This document shows, piece by piece, positions 27,163-35,821 of a stretch of 64,000 nt of DNA. The DNA comes from Aquamicrobium sp. LC103. Its GTDB lineage: Bacteria > Pseudomonadota > Alphaproteobacteria > Rhizobiales > Rhizobiaceae. The stretch covers positions 1 to 64,000 of the forward strand of contig NZ_LBCQ02000012.1 in assembly GCF_001014615.2 (NCBI RefSeq). Reading direction: 5' to 3'. Both the position numbers and the translations under genes were made by a program. Numbering within the stretch: the stretch's first letter is position 1; each line of letters starts with the position of its first letter. The notes below the pieces were generated by a model. The model was not told the DNA's origin and made no database searches. It saw only the letters and a program-made list of their open reading frames with translations.

Positions 27163-28164
27163 ATGCTGCCTGCCTGGTCTCCAGTGCATTCCACGATCGA
27201 TCTCGACGCTCCCGGCAAACGCTTCGGCAAGATCGTCCTTCCCTTGCCGGGTCTCGGCGAAACCGTTGAAATCCCGATCGCCGTGTTCGCGCGGGGAGAG
27301 GGGCCGACGGTGCTGATGACCGGTGCGGTTCACGGCGACGAATATGACGGACCGATCACCTTGTTGCGCATCGCGCGCTCGCTGGAGCTGGATCATGTCA
27401 ACGGCCGGCTGATCATCGTTCCCGTGCTCAACCAGCTCGCCATGCGCGCCGGCCAGCGCGTCGCGCCGATCGACAGGCTCGATCTCAACCGGAGCTTTCC
27501 CGGCGATCCCGAGGGGCGACCGAGTGAAATCCTGGCTCATTGGCTGGCGACGAGGCTGGTGCCGATCGTCGACGCGGTTGTCGATGCGCATACCGGCGGC
27601 AGCTTCACCAACTGGGTGCCGCTGGCGATGATGCACCCGCTCGCCGATGCCGATCAGCACCGCCGGACGATGACGCTGATCGAAGCGATGCGGCCGCCGC
27701 TCGGCGTCGTTATCGACGAGAGCGACAAGCCGGGAATGTTCGACACCTATGTCGAGCGGCGGGGCAAAATCTTCGTCTGCTGCGAGTTCGGCGGCGGCAC
27801 GATGACGCGCCGGTCGCTCGACGTCGCCGGCGTGTGTCTTCGCAACGCGCTGAGGCATTTCAACATGCTGCCGGGCGAATTGGAGACGCCGGTCTGGCCT
27901 GAATTCGACGGGCCACGCATACTGCAGGCCGCCGATCTCGACTGGGTGGTGGCGTCACGGCGCGACGGCATATACGAGCCGGTGGTGGAACTCGGGCAGG
28001 CGGTCGCGAAGGGTCAGGTTCTCGGCTATGTGCACCCCATCGACGATCTTGAGGCCGAACCGGCGGAGGCGAGGGCGCCCATCGACGGCGTCCTGATCTT
28101 CCGGCCGGCTTCGAGCCGGGTCGAGAAGGGAACCCGGCTCGGCATGATCGCCCGCGACCTGTGA
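27163..28164 (+). CDS. doeB: AstE/AspA-family deacylase, DoeB/EutE-like
   Basis: A 333-residue zinc carboxypeptidase-like deacylase of the succinylglutamate desuccinylase/aspartoacylase family. Zinc ligands are His57 and Glu60 in GAVHGDEYDGP and His143 in VDAHTGGS; LDLNRSFPGDP carries the substrate Asn-Arg pair. Overall order and spacing match DoeB, which removes acetate from N-alpha-acetyl-diaminobutyrate. ATG at 27163 follows GAGGAA. It is the last gene of the plus-strand operon, followed by a small hairpin. With the M24 protein it forms the hydrolase-deacetylase pair known from ectoine degradation. Confidence 0.78.
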   Translation: MLPAWSPVHSTIDLDAPGKRFGKIVLPLPGLGETVEIPIAVFARGEGPTVLMTGAVHGDEYDGPITLLRIARSLELDHVNGRLIIVPVLNQLAMRAGQRVAPIDRLDLNRSFPGDPEGRPSEILAHWLATRLVPIVDAVVDAHTGGSFTNWVPLAMMHPLADADQHRRTMTLIEAMRPPLGVVIDESDKPGMFDTYVERRGKIFVCCEFGGGTMTRRSLDVAGVCLRNALRHFNMLPGELETPVWPEFDGPRILQAADLDWVVASRRDGIYEPVVELGQAVAKGQVLGYVHPIDDLEAEPAEARAPIDGVLIFRPASSRVEKGTRLGMIARDL

Positions 28165-28172
28165 AGCCGCGG

Positions 28173-28190
28173 GGCCGTTCGTCAACGGCC
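28173..28190 (+). terminator. Short hairpin after the deacylase gene
   Basis: GGCCGTT (28173-28179) pairs with AACGGCC (28184-28190) across a CGTC loop, nine bases past the deacylase stop. There is no T-run; it probably marks the 3' end of the plus operon. Confidence 0.45.
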
Positions 28191-28386
28191 GGTCCGTGCA
28201 GCATCCGCGCCGTCTCGTTGCGCTTGGTCATCAGGGTGGCGGCGTCGGCGAGCCCCGGCTTCGACGGGAGAGAATCTGGCTTTCGCGCCCGCCCGACACG
28301 AAACTCGAGGCGGTCTCCTCGGCAAGCTACTTGAGCGCCGCGACGTTGCGCTCTTCGAGCCGAGGGATGACCGCTTCGACCAGGCC
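28190..28386 (-). pseudogene. Possible decayed gene end downstream of lyase paralogue 2
   Basis: Directly after the TAA of the second lyase, the same minus-strand frame continues for 19 sense codons (VEAVIPRLEERNVAAL) to a TAG. It then reads LAEETASSFVSGG, and another frame reads KPGLADAATLMTKRNETARM. These stretches have the composition of real protein and GC-rich third positions, but are broken by a stop and a shift. I do not recognise the family. It may be the 3' remnant of a gene lost when the region was assembled. Confidence 0.3.
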
Positions 28387-29631
28387 TTACGCCGCGCGAG
28401 CGCGGATCAGCGCCAGCGCACGCTCCATCTCGTTGACGAGGATCATCCAGCCCTCGTCGCTGCCCTGGCCGGGCTTGGTCGAGATCATCTCCGCTCCGCA
28501 TGCGATGCCGAGCTGAGCGGTGACGCGGGCCGACTGGTCGGTCTCGTTCGACGTTCCGCCCAGGCATGCGCCGATGCCGTTCTCACGGCAGAAGATGAGC
28601 GCCTCGATCGTGTTGTTGACGCCGCCCATGTCGGGCGTCTTGATCTGGACGTTCTGGATTGCGCCGGCCGCCTTGAAGGCCTTGATGTCGTCGAGCGTGT
28701 TGGCCCATTCGTCGATGACGAGGCCGGCCTTGATGCCGCGCTCGTCCATCGCCTTGCGGATGGCCCGATAGATGTCGATCTGTCCCTGGCGGGAAGACGC
28801 GACCACCGGCGATTCCACCAGCAGGTCGTAGGGCGCGATGATCCGTTCGAGGCGGCCCAGATATTCCGCGATCTTTTCCGCGTCGTTGTCGAACAGCTCG
28901 CCCATCGTGCCGTAGAGGTCGATGTGGATACGGGGATGGTAGTCGGGGTCCTTGATTTCCTCCAGCCGCGCGGCTAGCCGCTCCATATAGGCGACGAGCT
29001 TCTCGCCCTCGAAGCCGACATGATCCCGCACGCTGAGGAACGGCGTGTGCGGCAGCACGTCGGCGCGCTTGAGTATCATGCGGTCGTGCTGCGCCCAGTC
29101 GGCGCGCAAGGCGCCGGCGAGAATCGGCAGCCGCTCGGTGCGGAGTGTGGAGCCGTACTCGCGCGCGACGATTTCGGCCATGGTCAGTCGGCTAGCATGG
29201 GCGGCTGCGTCCAGCAAGGCCTGGGTAACGCCGTAACGCACCGCCGTGTGAAGCCGCTTGCCGTCGATTTCCAGGCTGTCGATTTCCTCGGCCAGTTCGC
29301 GGAACCGGCTCATGTCGCGTCCCTCCAGCCGCTCGGCGATGGGCCCTTCGAGTATCGGCAGCATCTCCTCGGGAACGAACATGCCGTCGCGGCCGGCAAG
29401 ACCGACGAGGATCACCTCGGCGCAATCGCCGAAACCGACGGAGCCGTCTTCCAGCACGAGCATGACCGAGACGGTCTTGCCCGGCTGAATGATGCGCTTG
29501 AAGCCTGGAGTGACGGGATCACCCTTGTAGAGGAGCAGGCCGTCCGGCTCCGCACCGGCCTTGATCGCCGCCAGATCCTTGTAGAGAAAACCGGAAATTC
29601 CGACCGAACAGACGAGTTTGGCTATCTTCAC
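28387..29631 (-). CDS. Methylaspartate ammonia-lyase-like enzyme (paralogue 2), GTG start
   Basis: A 414-residue homologue of the plus-strand lyase, matching methylaspartate ammonia-lyase in length. Conserved are His195 (VLPHTP), Asp238 (HIDLYGT), Glu273 (LVESP), Asp307 (VIDEWAN) and Lys331 (VQIKTPDMGG). Pocket positions differ both from the classical enzyme and from paralogue 1: Gln73 is Ile, Gln172 is Gly, Cys361 is Ser, and Leu384 appears to be Ser. The GTG start at 29631 follows GGAGG (GGAGGCACGACGTG) and gives MKIAKL, parallel to paralogue 1; the ATG at 29649 precedes the ribosome site. It lies convergent to the DoeB-like gene and 142 bases downstream of a two-HTH LysR gene. Confidence 0.83.
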   Translation of the reverse strand: MKIAKLVCSVGISGFLYKDLAAIKAGAEPDGLLLYKGDPVTPGFKRIIQPGKTVSVMLVLEDGSVGFGDCAEVILVGLAGRDGMFVPEEMLPILEGPIAERLEGRDMSRFRELAEEIDSLEIDGKRLHTAVRYGVTQALLDAAAHASRLTMAEIVAREYGSTLRTERLPILAGALRADWAQHDRMILKRADVLPHTPFLSVRDHVGFEGEKLVAYMERLAARLEEIKDPDYHPRIHIDLYGTMGELFDNDAEKIAEYLGRLERIIAPYDLLVESPVVASSRQGQIDIYRAIRKAMDERGIKAGLVIDEWANTLDDIKAFKAAGAIQNVQIKTPDMGGVNNTIEALIFCRENGIGACLGGTSNETDQSARVTAQLGIACGAEMISTKPGQGSDEGWMILVNEMERALALIRARAA

Positions 29632-29773
29632 GTCGTGCCTCCAAAGCATGAAAATCTCGAGTGAAGTCTAGGAGGGTCGCGCGGCGTATTGTGCTTTTTG
29701 CGCCGATGCTCGCGGCGAAATCGAACTGTCCCGCCGCCGGCCACGCGGCGAACGAATTGGCGCCTTCGGTCGA

Positions 29774-31027
29774 CTAGGACAGATCCCTGGAAATTTCGCG
29801 CAAGACATCCAGGAACTCCGACTGCAGCGCCGTTGGCAGCCAATGGCGCCGTAGCGTCGCTCCGACCGACCGGCGCGAGTGCGGAAGCTCGTGATCGAGG
29901 ACGGCGAGAAAGCCTGCCTCCATCTCGTAGCGGATCTGGTGCAGGGAAAGCAGCGCCAGGTGGTCCGATTTCAGCAATATGCCGCGGATCACGTTCAACG
30001 AGCCGGTTTCCACGCTTTCCAGGGCCGGGCTCTGGAACGACGCAGCCATGGTTCGGAACGTTTCGCGCGAAGGCGTGCCGCGCCGCGCGACGATCCATGG
30101 AAATTTCGCGAGATCGGAAGTGGTGATCCCGTCGTTCGTCACCAGCGGATGATCCGCCCTGCCGACGACGCGCAGCTCGAAATCGAAAAGCCGCTCCTGT
30201 TGCAGCGTCTTCGACGGGAGATCGGCACGCATGGCGCCGACGAGGATGTCGATGCGGCCACGTTCGAGATCCGCCAGCAGGGCCTCGTAGCTGCCTTCCG
30301 TGACCTCGAAACGTGCCTGCGGATGCCGTCGCGCCAGCGTGGCGACCACGTCCGGAACCAGGAAGGTGCGGGTGAGCGGCAACGTGCCGATGGAAACCCG
30401 TCCGGCATATTCGCCGCGCGCTTCCGCGATCTCGTCCATCCCATTGCCGAATTCGGCCAGCGCCAGGCCAAACCAGCGTGCCGCCCACAGGCCTCTCGAA
30501 TTGAGGCTTATCGCCCGGCCCGCGCCGTCGAAGAGCGGCATGCCCATGATGGCCTCCGCCTGCCGCGCCGCGCCCTGTACCGCCGGCTCCGACTGGCCCA
30601 GCATCCGCGCCGCGGCGCTGAAGCTGCCGTTTTCGGCGAAGGTCGATACGGCGCGCAGATGGGACCAGGTCAGGCGCGCCTCGATGCGCGGCAGCTCCGA
30701 CTTCAGACCTTGGCCGCAGGCTCGACGGATGAAGTCGCAGAGCCGGCGAGAGCGTCGCACCACGATGTCGCCGGCGGCAGTCAGCCGCATTCCGTCGCGC
30801 TCGATGAGCACCGTGCCGAATTGGCTCTCCAGCCGCTTCAGCGCCTGCGAGGCGGCAGGCTGGGTGACCCCCAGCGAGGCCGCCGCCGCCGTGAGTGAAC
30901 CCTTGTCGGCGCAGGCGATGAGCAGCCGGATATGACGCAGATTGGGTGGCATCGACGTGCGGCTGTCCGCGAACGCGTCTGTTTCGGACCTGATCGTCTC
31001 CGCTCGGGAAGGTTCGCCGATATCCAT
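29774..31027 (-). CDS. LysR-type regulator with two tandem HTH domains
   Basis: A 417-residue regulator, about 110 residues longer than a normal LysR protein. Residues 28-87 form one LysR HTH (GSLTAAAASLGVTQPAASQALKRLE). Residues 119-180 form a second, more diverged one (GSFSAAARMLGQSEPAVQGAARQAE). A single effector-binding domain follows from about residue 207. ATG at 31027 follows GGAGAAAGCG. It lies upstream of lyase paralogue 2 in the same direction and is divergent from the aromatic operon at 31335, so either could be its target. The duplicated HTH could read two half-sites within one chain. Confidence 0.85.
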   Translation of the reverse strand: MDIGEPSRAETIRSETDAFADSRTSMPPNLRHIRLLIACADKGSLTAAAASLGVTQPAASQALKRLESQFGTVLIERDGMRLTAAGDIVVRRSRRLCDFIRRACGQGLKSELPRIEARLTWSHLRAVSTFAENGSFSAAARMLGQSEPAVQGAARQAEAIMGMPLFDGAGRAISLNSRGLWAARWFGLALAEFGNGMDEIAEARGEYAGRVSIGTLPLTRTFLVPDVVATLARRHPQARFEVTEGSYEALLADLERGRIDILVGAMRADLPSKTLQQERLFDFELRVVGRADHPLVTNDGITTSDLAKFPWIVARRGTPSRETFRTMAASFQSPALESVETGSLNVIRGILLKSDHLALLSLHQIRYEMEAGFLAVLDHELPHSRRSVGATLRRHWLPTALQSEFLDVLREISRDLS

Positions 31028-31334
31028 CGCTTTCTCCGTGATCCGCATTCCGCCGACGCTGCAATCCGGCCGCTGTTTCGTCTTCCAGTGTCCACCTTAT
31101 GCTTTGCAGGGGAGAGCGGATAGGTTGTGAACGTTATTTGCAGCCGTTTTCCGCGATCGGAAAAACGTGAATAGAGGGATGTGAAATCTTAGCTGTAAGT
31201 CCAGCTTATGATTCCGCAGCAGAACGAAATTGCCGGCACAAGGGAAAGGTGCCTAATCTCGGACGAGGCGAAAAGGTCGACCGGGAGGAGAAGATCATGA
31301 TCAGGCTGCAATTTTGCGAGCGGAGCGCCGTGCA
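31028..31334. promoter_or_regulatory. Divergent control region between the two-HTH LysR gene and the meta-cleavage operon
   Basis: A 307-base region without genes. It holds two symmetric elements: TTTTCCG-CGAT-CGGAAAA at 31147-31164, and AGCTG-N6-CAGCT at 31191-31206. The second has the size of a LysR half-site pair. Both lie between the two start codons and are candidate operators; neither is followed by a T-run, so they are not terminators. Confidence 0.45.
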
Positions 31335-32294
31335 ATGACGGAACCTTGCCATGACGTCGCCCATCTCGGGCATGTCGAGCTCTATACGGACCGCTTCGAT
31401 GAGAGCCTCGATTTCTTCACCCGCGTCTACGGGCTTACCGCGAGCCTGGTCGAGGACGGCACCGCCTATCTTCGCGCTTTCGACGACTACGAATTCCACA
31501 CGCTCAAGCTCACCCGGCACCATACGACCGGCGTCGGTCACGTCGGTTACCGGACGGCCTCGCCGGAGGCGCTCGAACGGCGGGTGAAGGTGATCGAGGA
31601 GATGGGCTGCGGCATCGGCTGGGTCGACGGCGACGCCGGCCATGGCCGCGCCTATCGCTTCACCGATCCCGACGGGCATATCTTCGAGCTTTACTACGAC
31701 ACGCGCGTCTATGAGGCGCCGGAAGGGGAGCGACCCGCGCTGAAGAACATGGCGCAACGCTATCACGGCCGGGGCGCCTGCCCGCGACGCCTCGACCATT
31801 TGAACCTTCTGGCGGCCGACGTTTCGGCGATCCGGGATTTCATGACCAAGGCCCTGGGCAGCCGCGTGACCGAGCAGATACGGCTCGACAACGGGCGACT
31901 GGGCGGCTGCTGGTTCACCGTCAACAACAAGAGCTACGACATCGCCTATTCCGAGGATCACACCGGCGCCAGGGGACGGTTCCATCACGTGACCTACGCT
32001 GTGGACCAGCGCGAGGACATTCTGCGCGCGGCCGACATCTTCCTCGAGAATGGCGTTCACATCGAAACCGGCCCGCACAAGCACGCGATCCAGGGCACCT
32101 TCTTCCTCTATGTCTGGGAGCCTGCCGGAAACCGGGTGGAGCTTGCCAATGCGGGTGCGCGGCTGATCCTCAGGCCCGACTGGCCCACGGTAACGTGGAC
32201 CGAAGCCGAACGCAGGAAGGGCCAGGCCTGGGGCCTCAAGACGATCGAGACATTTCACACACACGGCACGCCGCCGGCGGGCAAGAAGGAGTAG
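31335..32294 (+). CDS. Type I (VOC) extradiol ring-cleavage dioxygenase
   Basis: A 319-residue two-domain vicinal-oxygen-chelate dioxygenase of the catechol 2,3-dioxygenase type. Expected Fe(II) ligands in the C-terminal domain are His155 (RRLDHLNLLA), His217 or 218 (RFHHVTY) and Glu269 (NRVELAN). The N-terminal domain also starts HLGHVEL. ATG at 31335 follows GGAG nine bases upstream. It is the first gene of an operon with galB, galC, galD and a LigM-type demethylase, so it should open the ring of gallate, protocatechuate or an O-methyl derivative. Known enzymes for these acids belong to the unrelated LigB (type II) family. Confidence 0.87.
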   Translation: MTEPCHDVAHLGHVELYTDRFDESLDFFTRVYGLTASLVEDGTAYLRAFDDYEFHTLKLTRHHTTGVGHVGYRTASPEALERRVKVIEEMGCGIGWVDGDAGHGRAYRFTDPDGHIFELYYDTRVYEAPEGERPALKNMAQRYHGRGACPRRLDHLNLLAADVSAIRDFMTKALGSRVTEQIRLDNGRLGGCWFTVNNKSYDIAYSEDHTGARGRFHHVTYAVDQREDILRAADIFLENGVHIETGPHKHAIQGTFFLYVWEPAGNRVELANAGARLILRPDWPTVTWTEAERRKGQAWGLKTIETFHTHGTPPAGKKE

Positions 32295-32297
32295 GTC

Positions 32298-33026
32298 ATG
32301 ACAAAAACGGCATTGGTGATCAGCGCGCATTCGGCGGATTTCGTCTGGCGCTGCGGCGGAGCGATCGCGCTGCATGCCGACAAGGGGTATGACGTGACCG
32401 TGGTCTGCCTCTCCTACGGCGAGCGCGGTGAAAGCGCCAAGCTGTGGAAGAACGAGGGGATGACGCTTGAGAAGGTGAAGGCCGCCCGCCGGATCGAAGC
32501 GGAAAACGCGGCCAGGGCGCTCGGCGTTCACGACATCCAGTTCTTCGATCTCGGCGACTATCCGCTCGAGGTCGACCGCGAGGCGAAATACCGGCTGGTC
32601 GACGTGATCCGGAAGGTGCAGCCGGCCTTCATGCTCTCGCACTCCAAATGGGATCCCTACAACACCGATCACATGTATGCGACGCAGGTGGCGCTGGAGG
32701 CGCGCATGATCGCGCAGGCCTGGGGCCACAATCCAGGCGAGAAGGTGCTCGGCGCGCCGCAGCTCTATCTGTTCGAGCCGCATCAGACGGAGCAGATGGA
32801 ATGGAAGCCGGATGTCTTCCTCGACATTTCGCCGGTATGGGAAAGGAAATGGGCCGCCATCCAGTGCATGGAAGGACAAGAGCACCTCTGGCACTATTAC
32901 CGGAACGTCGCCGAGAACCGCGGTAACCATTTCATGCGCAATTCGGGCGGCCAGTCGGGCGGTCGCAAATCGACCCACGCGGAAGGCTTCCAGTCGGTGT
33001 TCCCGCGAACCGTGGATGAGCTGTGA
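32298..33026 (+). CDS. galB: 4-Oxalomesaconate hydratase, PIG-L/LmbE fold
   Basis: A 242-residue PIG-L/LmbE-family metalloprotein. The zinc-site motif reads [13 protein letters not shown] (His11, Asp14) in place of the AHPDDE of deacetylases, with the distal [10 protein letters not shown] at about residues 119-128. This variant is the GalB type, which hydrates 4-oxalomesaconate to 4-carboxy-4-hydroxy-2-oxoadipate in gallate and protocatechuate 4,5-cleavage. AAGGAG precedes the ATG. It starts three bases after the dioxygenase and shares its stop/start (TGATG) with galC, strongly supporting the call. Confidence 0.88.
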   Translation: MTKTALVISAHSADFVWRCGGAIALHADKGYDVTVVCLSYGERGESAKLWKNEGMTLEKVKAARRIEAENAARALGVHDIQFFDLGDYPLEVDREAKYRLVDVIRKVQPAFMLSHSKWDPYNTDHMYATQVALEARMIAQAWGHNPGEKVLGAPQLYLFEPHQTEQMEWKPDVFLDISPVWERKWAAIQCMEGQEHLWHYYRNVAENRGNHFMRNSGGQSGGRKSTHAEGFQSVFPRTVDEL

Positions 33027-33697
33027 TGGGCGTCGTCGTTCAGAACATCGAGCGCGCGGATCAGGCGGTCATCGACCGCCTGGCGGCCTGCGGCGTCGCC
33101 ACCGTGCATGAAGCCCAGGGGCGTAAGGGGTTGCTCGCCAGTTATATGCGGCCGATCTATCAAGGTGCGCGGCTGGCGGCGAGCGCGGTGACGATCTCCG
33201 CGCCACCCGGAGACAATTGGATGCTCCATGTCGCCATCGAGCAGGTGAAATCCGGCGACATCCTCCTGCTCGCTCCGACCAGCCCCTGCGAGGACGGCTA
33301 TTTCGGCGATCTGCTCGCGACCTCTGCGATGGCGCGCGGCTGCCGGGGGCTGGTGATCGACGCTGGCGTGCGCGACGTCGCCGATCTCAAGACGATGGGC
33401 TTTCCGGTCTGGGCGAAGGCGATCTTCGCGCAAGGCACGGTCAAGGAGACGCTCGGCTCGGTAAATGTGCCGGTCGTCTGTGCCGGTGCGCTGGTTCATC
33501 CGGGCGATGTCATCGTGGCGGACGACGACGGCGTCTGCGTCGTGCGGCGCGAGGAGGCCGAGGAGACAGCGACGAAGGCCGAACGGCGCATGGCGGCTGA
33601 AGACGAAAAGCGCAAGCGGCTCGCCGCCGGGGAATTGGGCCTGGACATCTACAAGATGCGCGAACGCCTCGCCGAGAAGGGTCTGAAATATGCGTGA
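33026..33697 (+). CDS. galC: 4-Carboxy-4-hydroxy-2-oxoadipate aldolase, RraA fold
   Basis: A 223-residue RraA-fold aldolase/oxaloacetate decarboxylase. The family motif is present: the catalytic Arg116-Asp117 in [11 protein letters not shown], with the glycine-rich metal/pyruvate loop upstream around LLATSAM. It splits the hydratase product into pyruvate and oxaloacetate. The start is ATG at 33026 overlapping the galB stop by one base; a GTG at 33023 is an alternative. Its 3' end overlaps galD by eight bases. The C-terminal Lys/Glu-rich helix is typical of this group. Confidence 0.9.
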   Translation: MGVVVQNIERADQAVIDRLAACGVATVHEAQGRKGLLASYMRPIYQGARLAASAVTISAPPGDNWMLHVAIEQVKSGDILLLAPTSPCEDGYFGDLLATSAMARGCRGLVIDAGVRDVADLKTMGFPVWAKAIFAQGTVKETLGSVNVPVVCAGALVHPGDVIVADDDGVCVVRREEAEETATKAERRMAAEDEKRKRLAAGELGLDIYKMRERLAEKGLKYA

Positions 33698-34742
33698 CGG
33701 CATCCGCTGCATGTGGATGCGCGGCGGCACGTCCAAGGGCGGGTATTTCCTCGCCGAGGACCTGCCTGAGGACGGCGCGGCGCGCGATGCTTTCCTGCTG
33801 CGCATGATGGGCTCGCCCGACGCGCGCCAGATCGATGGCATGGGCGGAGCCGACCCGCTGACTTCGAAAGTCGCGGTGGTGGGCAAGTCGCAAAGGCCAG
33901 GCGCCGACGTCGACTATCTCTTCCTGCAGGTCTTCGTCGACGAGCCGATCGTCAGCGACGGACAGAACTGCGGCAACATCCTCGCCGGCGTCGGCCCGTT
34001 CGCCATCGAACGGGGGCTGGTGGAGGCCGTCGACGGCCGGACTGAAGTTCGCATCTTCATGGAAAACACCGGCCAGGTCGCCACCGCCCGCGTCGAGACG
34101 CCCGGCCGTCGGGTGAGCTATGCGGGCGATGCGCGGATAGATGGCGTGCCCGGAGCCGCGGCTCCCGTGCCGATCACCTTCGCGGATACGGCCGGATCGA
34201 GCTGTGGCGCCCTGTTGCCGACCGGCAATGCTGTCGAGACGATCGAAGGCGTGGAATGCACTTTGATCGACAATGGCATGCCCTGCGTGGTCATGCGCGC
34301 GGCCGATCTCGGCATCGAGGGCACGGAAACGCCGGAGGCGTTGGAGGCCAATTCCGACTTGCGCGCCAGGCTTGAGGCGATCCGCCTGAAAGCCGGGTCG
34401 ATGATGAATCTCGGCGACGTGGCAAGGAAATCGGTGCCGAAGATGACGATGGTTTCCGCCGCCCGCGCGGGAGGGGCCATATCCACGCGCACCTTCATTC
34501 CGCATCGCTGCCACGACGCGATCGGGGTGCTGGGCGCGGTCAGCGTCGCGACAGCCTGTTTGCTGTCACGGGGGCCGGCGGCGGAATTGGCCGTTGTTCC
34601 TTCCGGCGATGAAAAGCTGATCTCGGTCGAGCATCCCACCGGGGAGATGAGTGTGATCGCGACCGTACGCGACGGTGTCGTTACCGATGCCGCCGTGCTG
34701 CGCACGGCCCGAAAATTGTTCGACGGATATGTGTTCGGATAG
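33690..34742 (+). CDS. galD: 4-Oxalomesaconate tautomerase, PrpF family
   Basis: A 350-residue PrpF/diaminopimelate-epimerase-fold isomerase. The N-terminal [11 protein letters not shown] (residues 10-20), [13 protein letters not shown] and the Cys94-containing [14 protein letters not shown] match the GalD/LigU tautomerases that convert the enol/keto forms of oxalomesaconate before hydration. ATG at 33690 overlaps galC. Together galB, galC and galD complete the lower meta-cleavage pathway from ring-opened gallate or protocatechuate derivatives to central metabolites. Confidence 0.9.
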   Translation: MRDGIRCMWMRGGTSKGGYFLAEDLPEDGAARDAFLLRMMGSPDARQIDGMGGADPLTSKVAVVGKSQRPGADVDYLFLQVFVDEPIVSDGQNCGNILAGVGPFAIERGLVEAVDGRTEVRIFMENTGQVATARVETPGRRVSYAGDARIDGVPGAAAPVPITFADTAGSSCGALLPTGNAVETIEGVECTLIDNGMPCVVMRAADLGIEGTETPEALEANSDLRARLEAIRLKAGSMMNLGDVARKSVPKMTMVSAARAGGAISTRTFIPHRCHDAIGVLGAVSVATACLLSRGPAAELAVVPSGDEKLISVEHPTGEMSVIATVRDGVVTDAAVLRTARKLFDGYVFG

Positions 34743-34788
34743 GCGGCAGGGATTGCCGAATTCCTCCCCCGCTGAACGGAGGCAGACG

Positions 34789-35649
34789 ATGAAGATCGGA
34801 TTTCTCGGATATGGCGAGGCGGCCCGCGCCTTTCACGAAGGCTTGAGCGGGCAGGGGCTGGAGTTCATCGCCTACGACATCCTGCTCTCGCGCGGCGATG
34901 AGTCGATGCGGCAGGCGATGCGGGCGCGTGGCGCCGAAATTTCCGAAACGTCCGAGGGTCTCGTCGCGGCGGACTGGATATTCAGCGCGGTGACGGCGGA
35001 CCAAAGCCTCGCGGCAATCGAGCCGCTCATACCGCATCTTCGCCAGGGGCAGGTCGTCGTCGACATCAATTCCGTCTCGCCCGAGCGCAAGCGGCAGACG
35101 GCGGCCGCGGTGGAAGCGGCGGGCGCGGACTATCTCGACATGGCGGTGATGGCGCCCGTCCATCCCCGCAAGCACGCAACCCCGGTGCTGCTCGCCGGAG
35201 CGATAGCGCAGCACCTGCTGCCGGAATTGCGGAAGCTCGGCTTCTCCGCAAAGGTCGCCGGTTCATCCGCCGGCGCGGCGACCGCGATCAAGATGGTGCG
35301 CTCTCTTTTCGTCAAGGGGCTGGAGGCGATCACCGTCGAGACGCTGCTCGCGGCACGGGCGTCGGGCTGTTACGACGAAATCCTTGCCTCCCTCTCGGCT
35401 TCCTTTCCGGGCCTCGAATGGTCGCGATTCGCCGACTACCAGTTCGAGCGGACGACGCGGCATGGCCGCCGCCGTGCCGCCGAAATGCGCGAAAGCGCCG
35501 CGACGCTCGATGCCCTTGGCCTGCGTGGCGGCGTGGCGATAGAGATCGCCGAGATCCAGGAGCGCATGGGAGCCTGCGGCGTCGGTTCGCAGGCGAACCT
35601 CGATGAGGTCGTCGCCAGAGCGCTCGAGCTTCGACTGAAATCCGGCTGA
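34789..35649 (+). CDS. NAD(P)-dependent oxidoreductase, 6PGDH-like with DUF1932 domain
   Basis: A 286-residue beta-hydroxyacid-dehydrogenase-type protein: N-terminal Rossmann fold (GFLGYGEAARAF) and a helical C-terminal domain with the DUF1932-like KMVRSLFVKGLEAITVETLLA. ATG at 34789 follows ACGGAGGCAGACG. It follows galD by 46 bases. Such genes often sit beside galC/galD homologues, but their reaction is not established; reduction or oxidation of a hydroxy acid in the aromatic pathway is possible. It is not related to the LigC semialdehyde dehydrogenase. Confidence 0.8.
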   Translation: MKIGFLGYGEAARAFHEGLSGQGLEFIAYDILLSRGDESMRQAMRARGAEISETSEGLVAADWIFSAVTADQSLAAIEPLIPHLRQGQVVVDINSVSPERKRQTAAAVEAAGADYLDMAVMAPVHPRKHATPVLLAGAIAQHLLPELRKLGFSAKVAGSSAGAATAIKMVRSLFVKGLEAITVETLLAARASGCYDEILASLSASFPGLEWSRFADYQFERTTRHGRRRAAEMRESAATLDALGLRGGVAIEIAEIQERMGACGVGSQANLDEVVARALELRLKSG

Positions 35650-35821
35650 AGCTGTCCATGGCATCTGCATGCCGGTGATGGCGGCGCCCTTGCCGGCATG
35701 CCGCGACGATGCACGCGGCATTGGAAAGTTGCGGCCCATGTCGCAAGGCTGTACCCGCTGAGAGACCCGTGTGCCGTTCGAGAACGGTGCCGGACGTGGT
35801 TTGGCAGGAAGGGGAACGCCG

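Noticed and set aside
31147-31164. TTTTCCG-CGAT-CGGAAAA as a terminator
   Set aside because: It lies between two divergent start codons and no T-run follows on either strand, so a regulatory role is more plausible.
31206-32978. Minus-strand open frame of 590 codons opposite the dioxygenase and galB
   Set aside because: Antisense to two motif-bearing genes; composition is that of a complement frame and no ribosome site fits.
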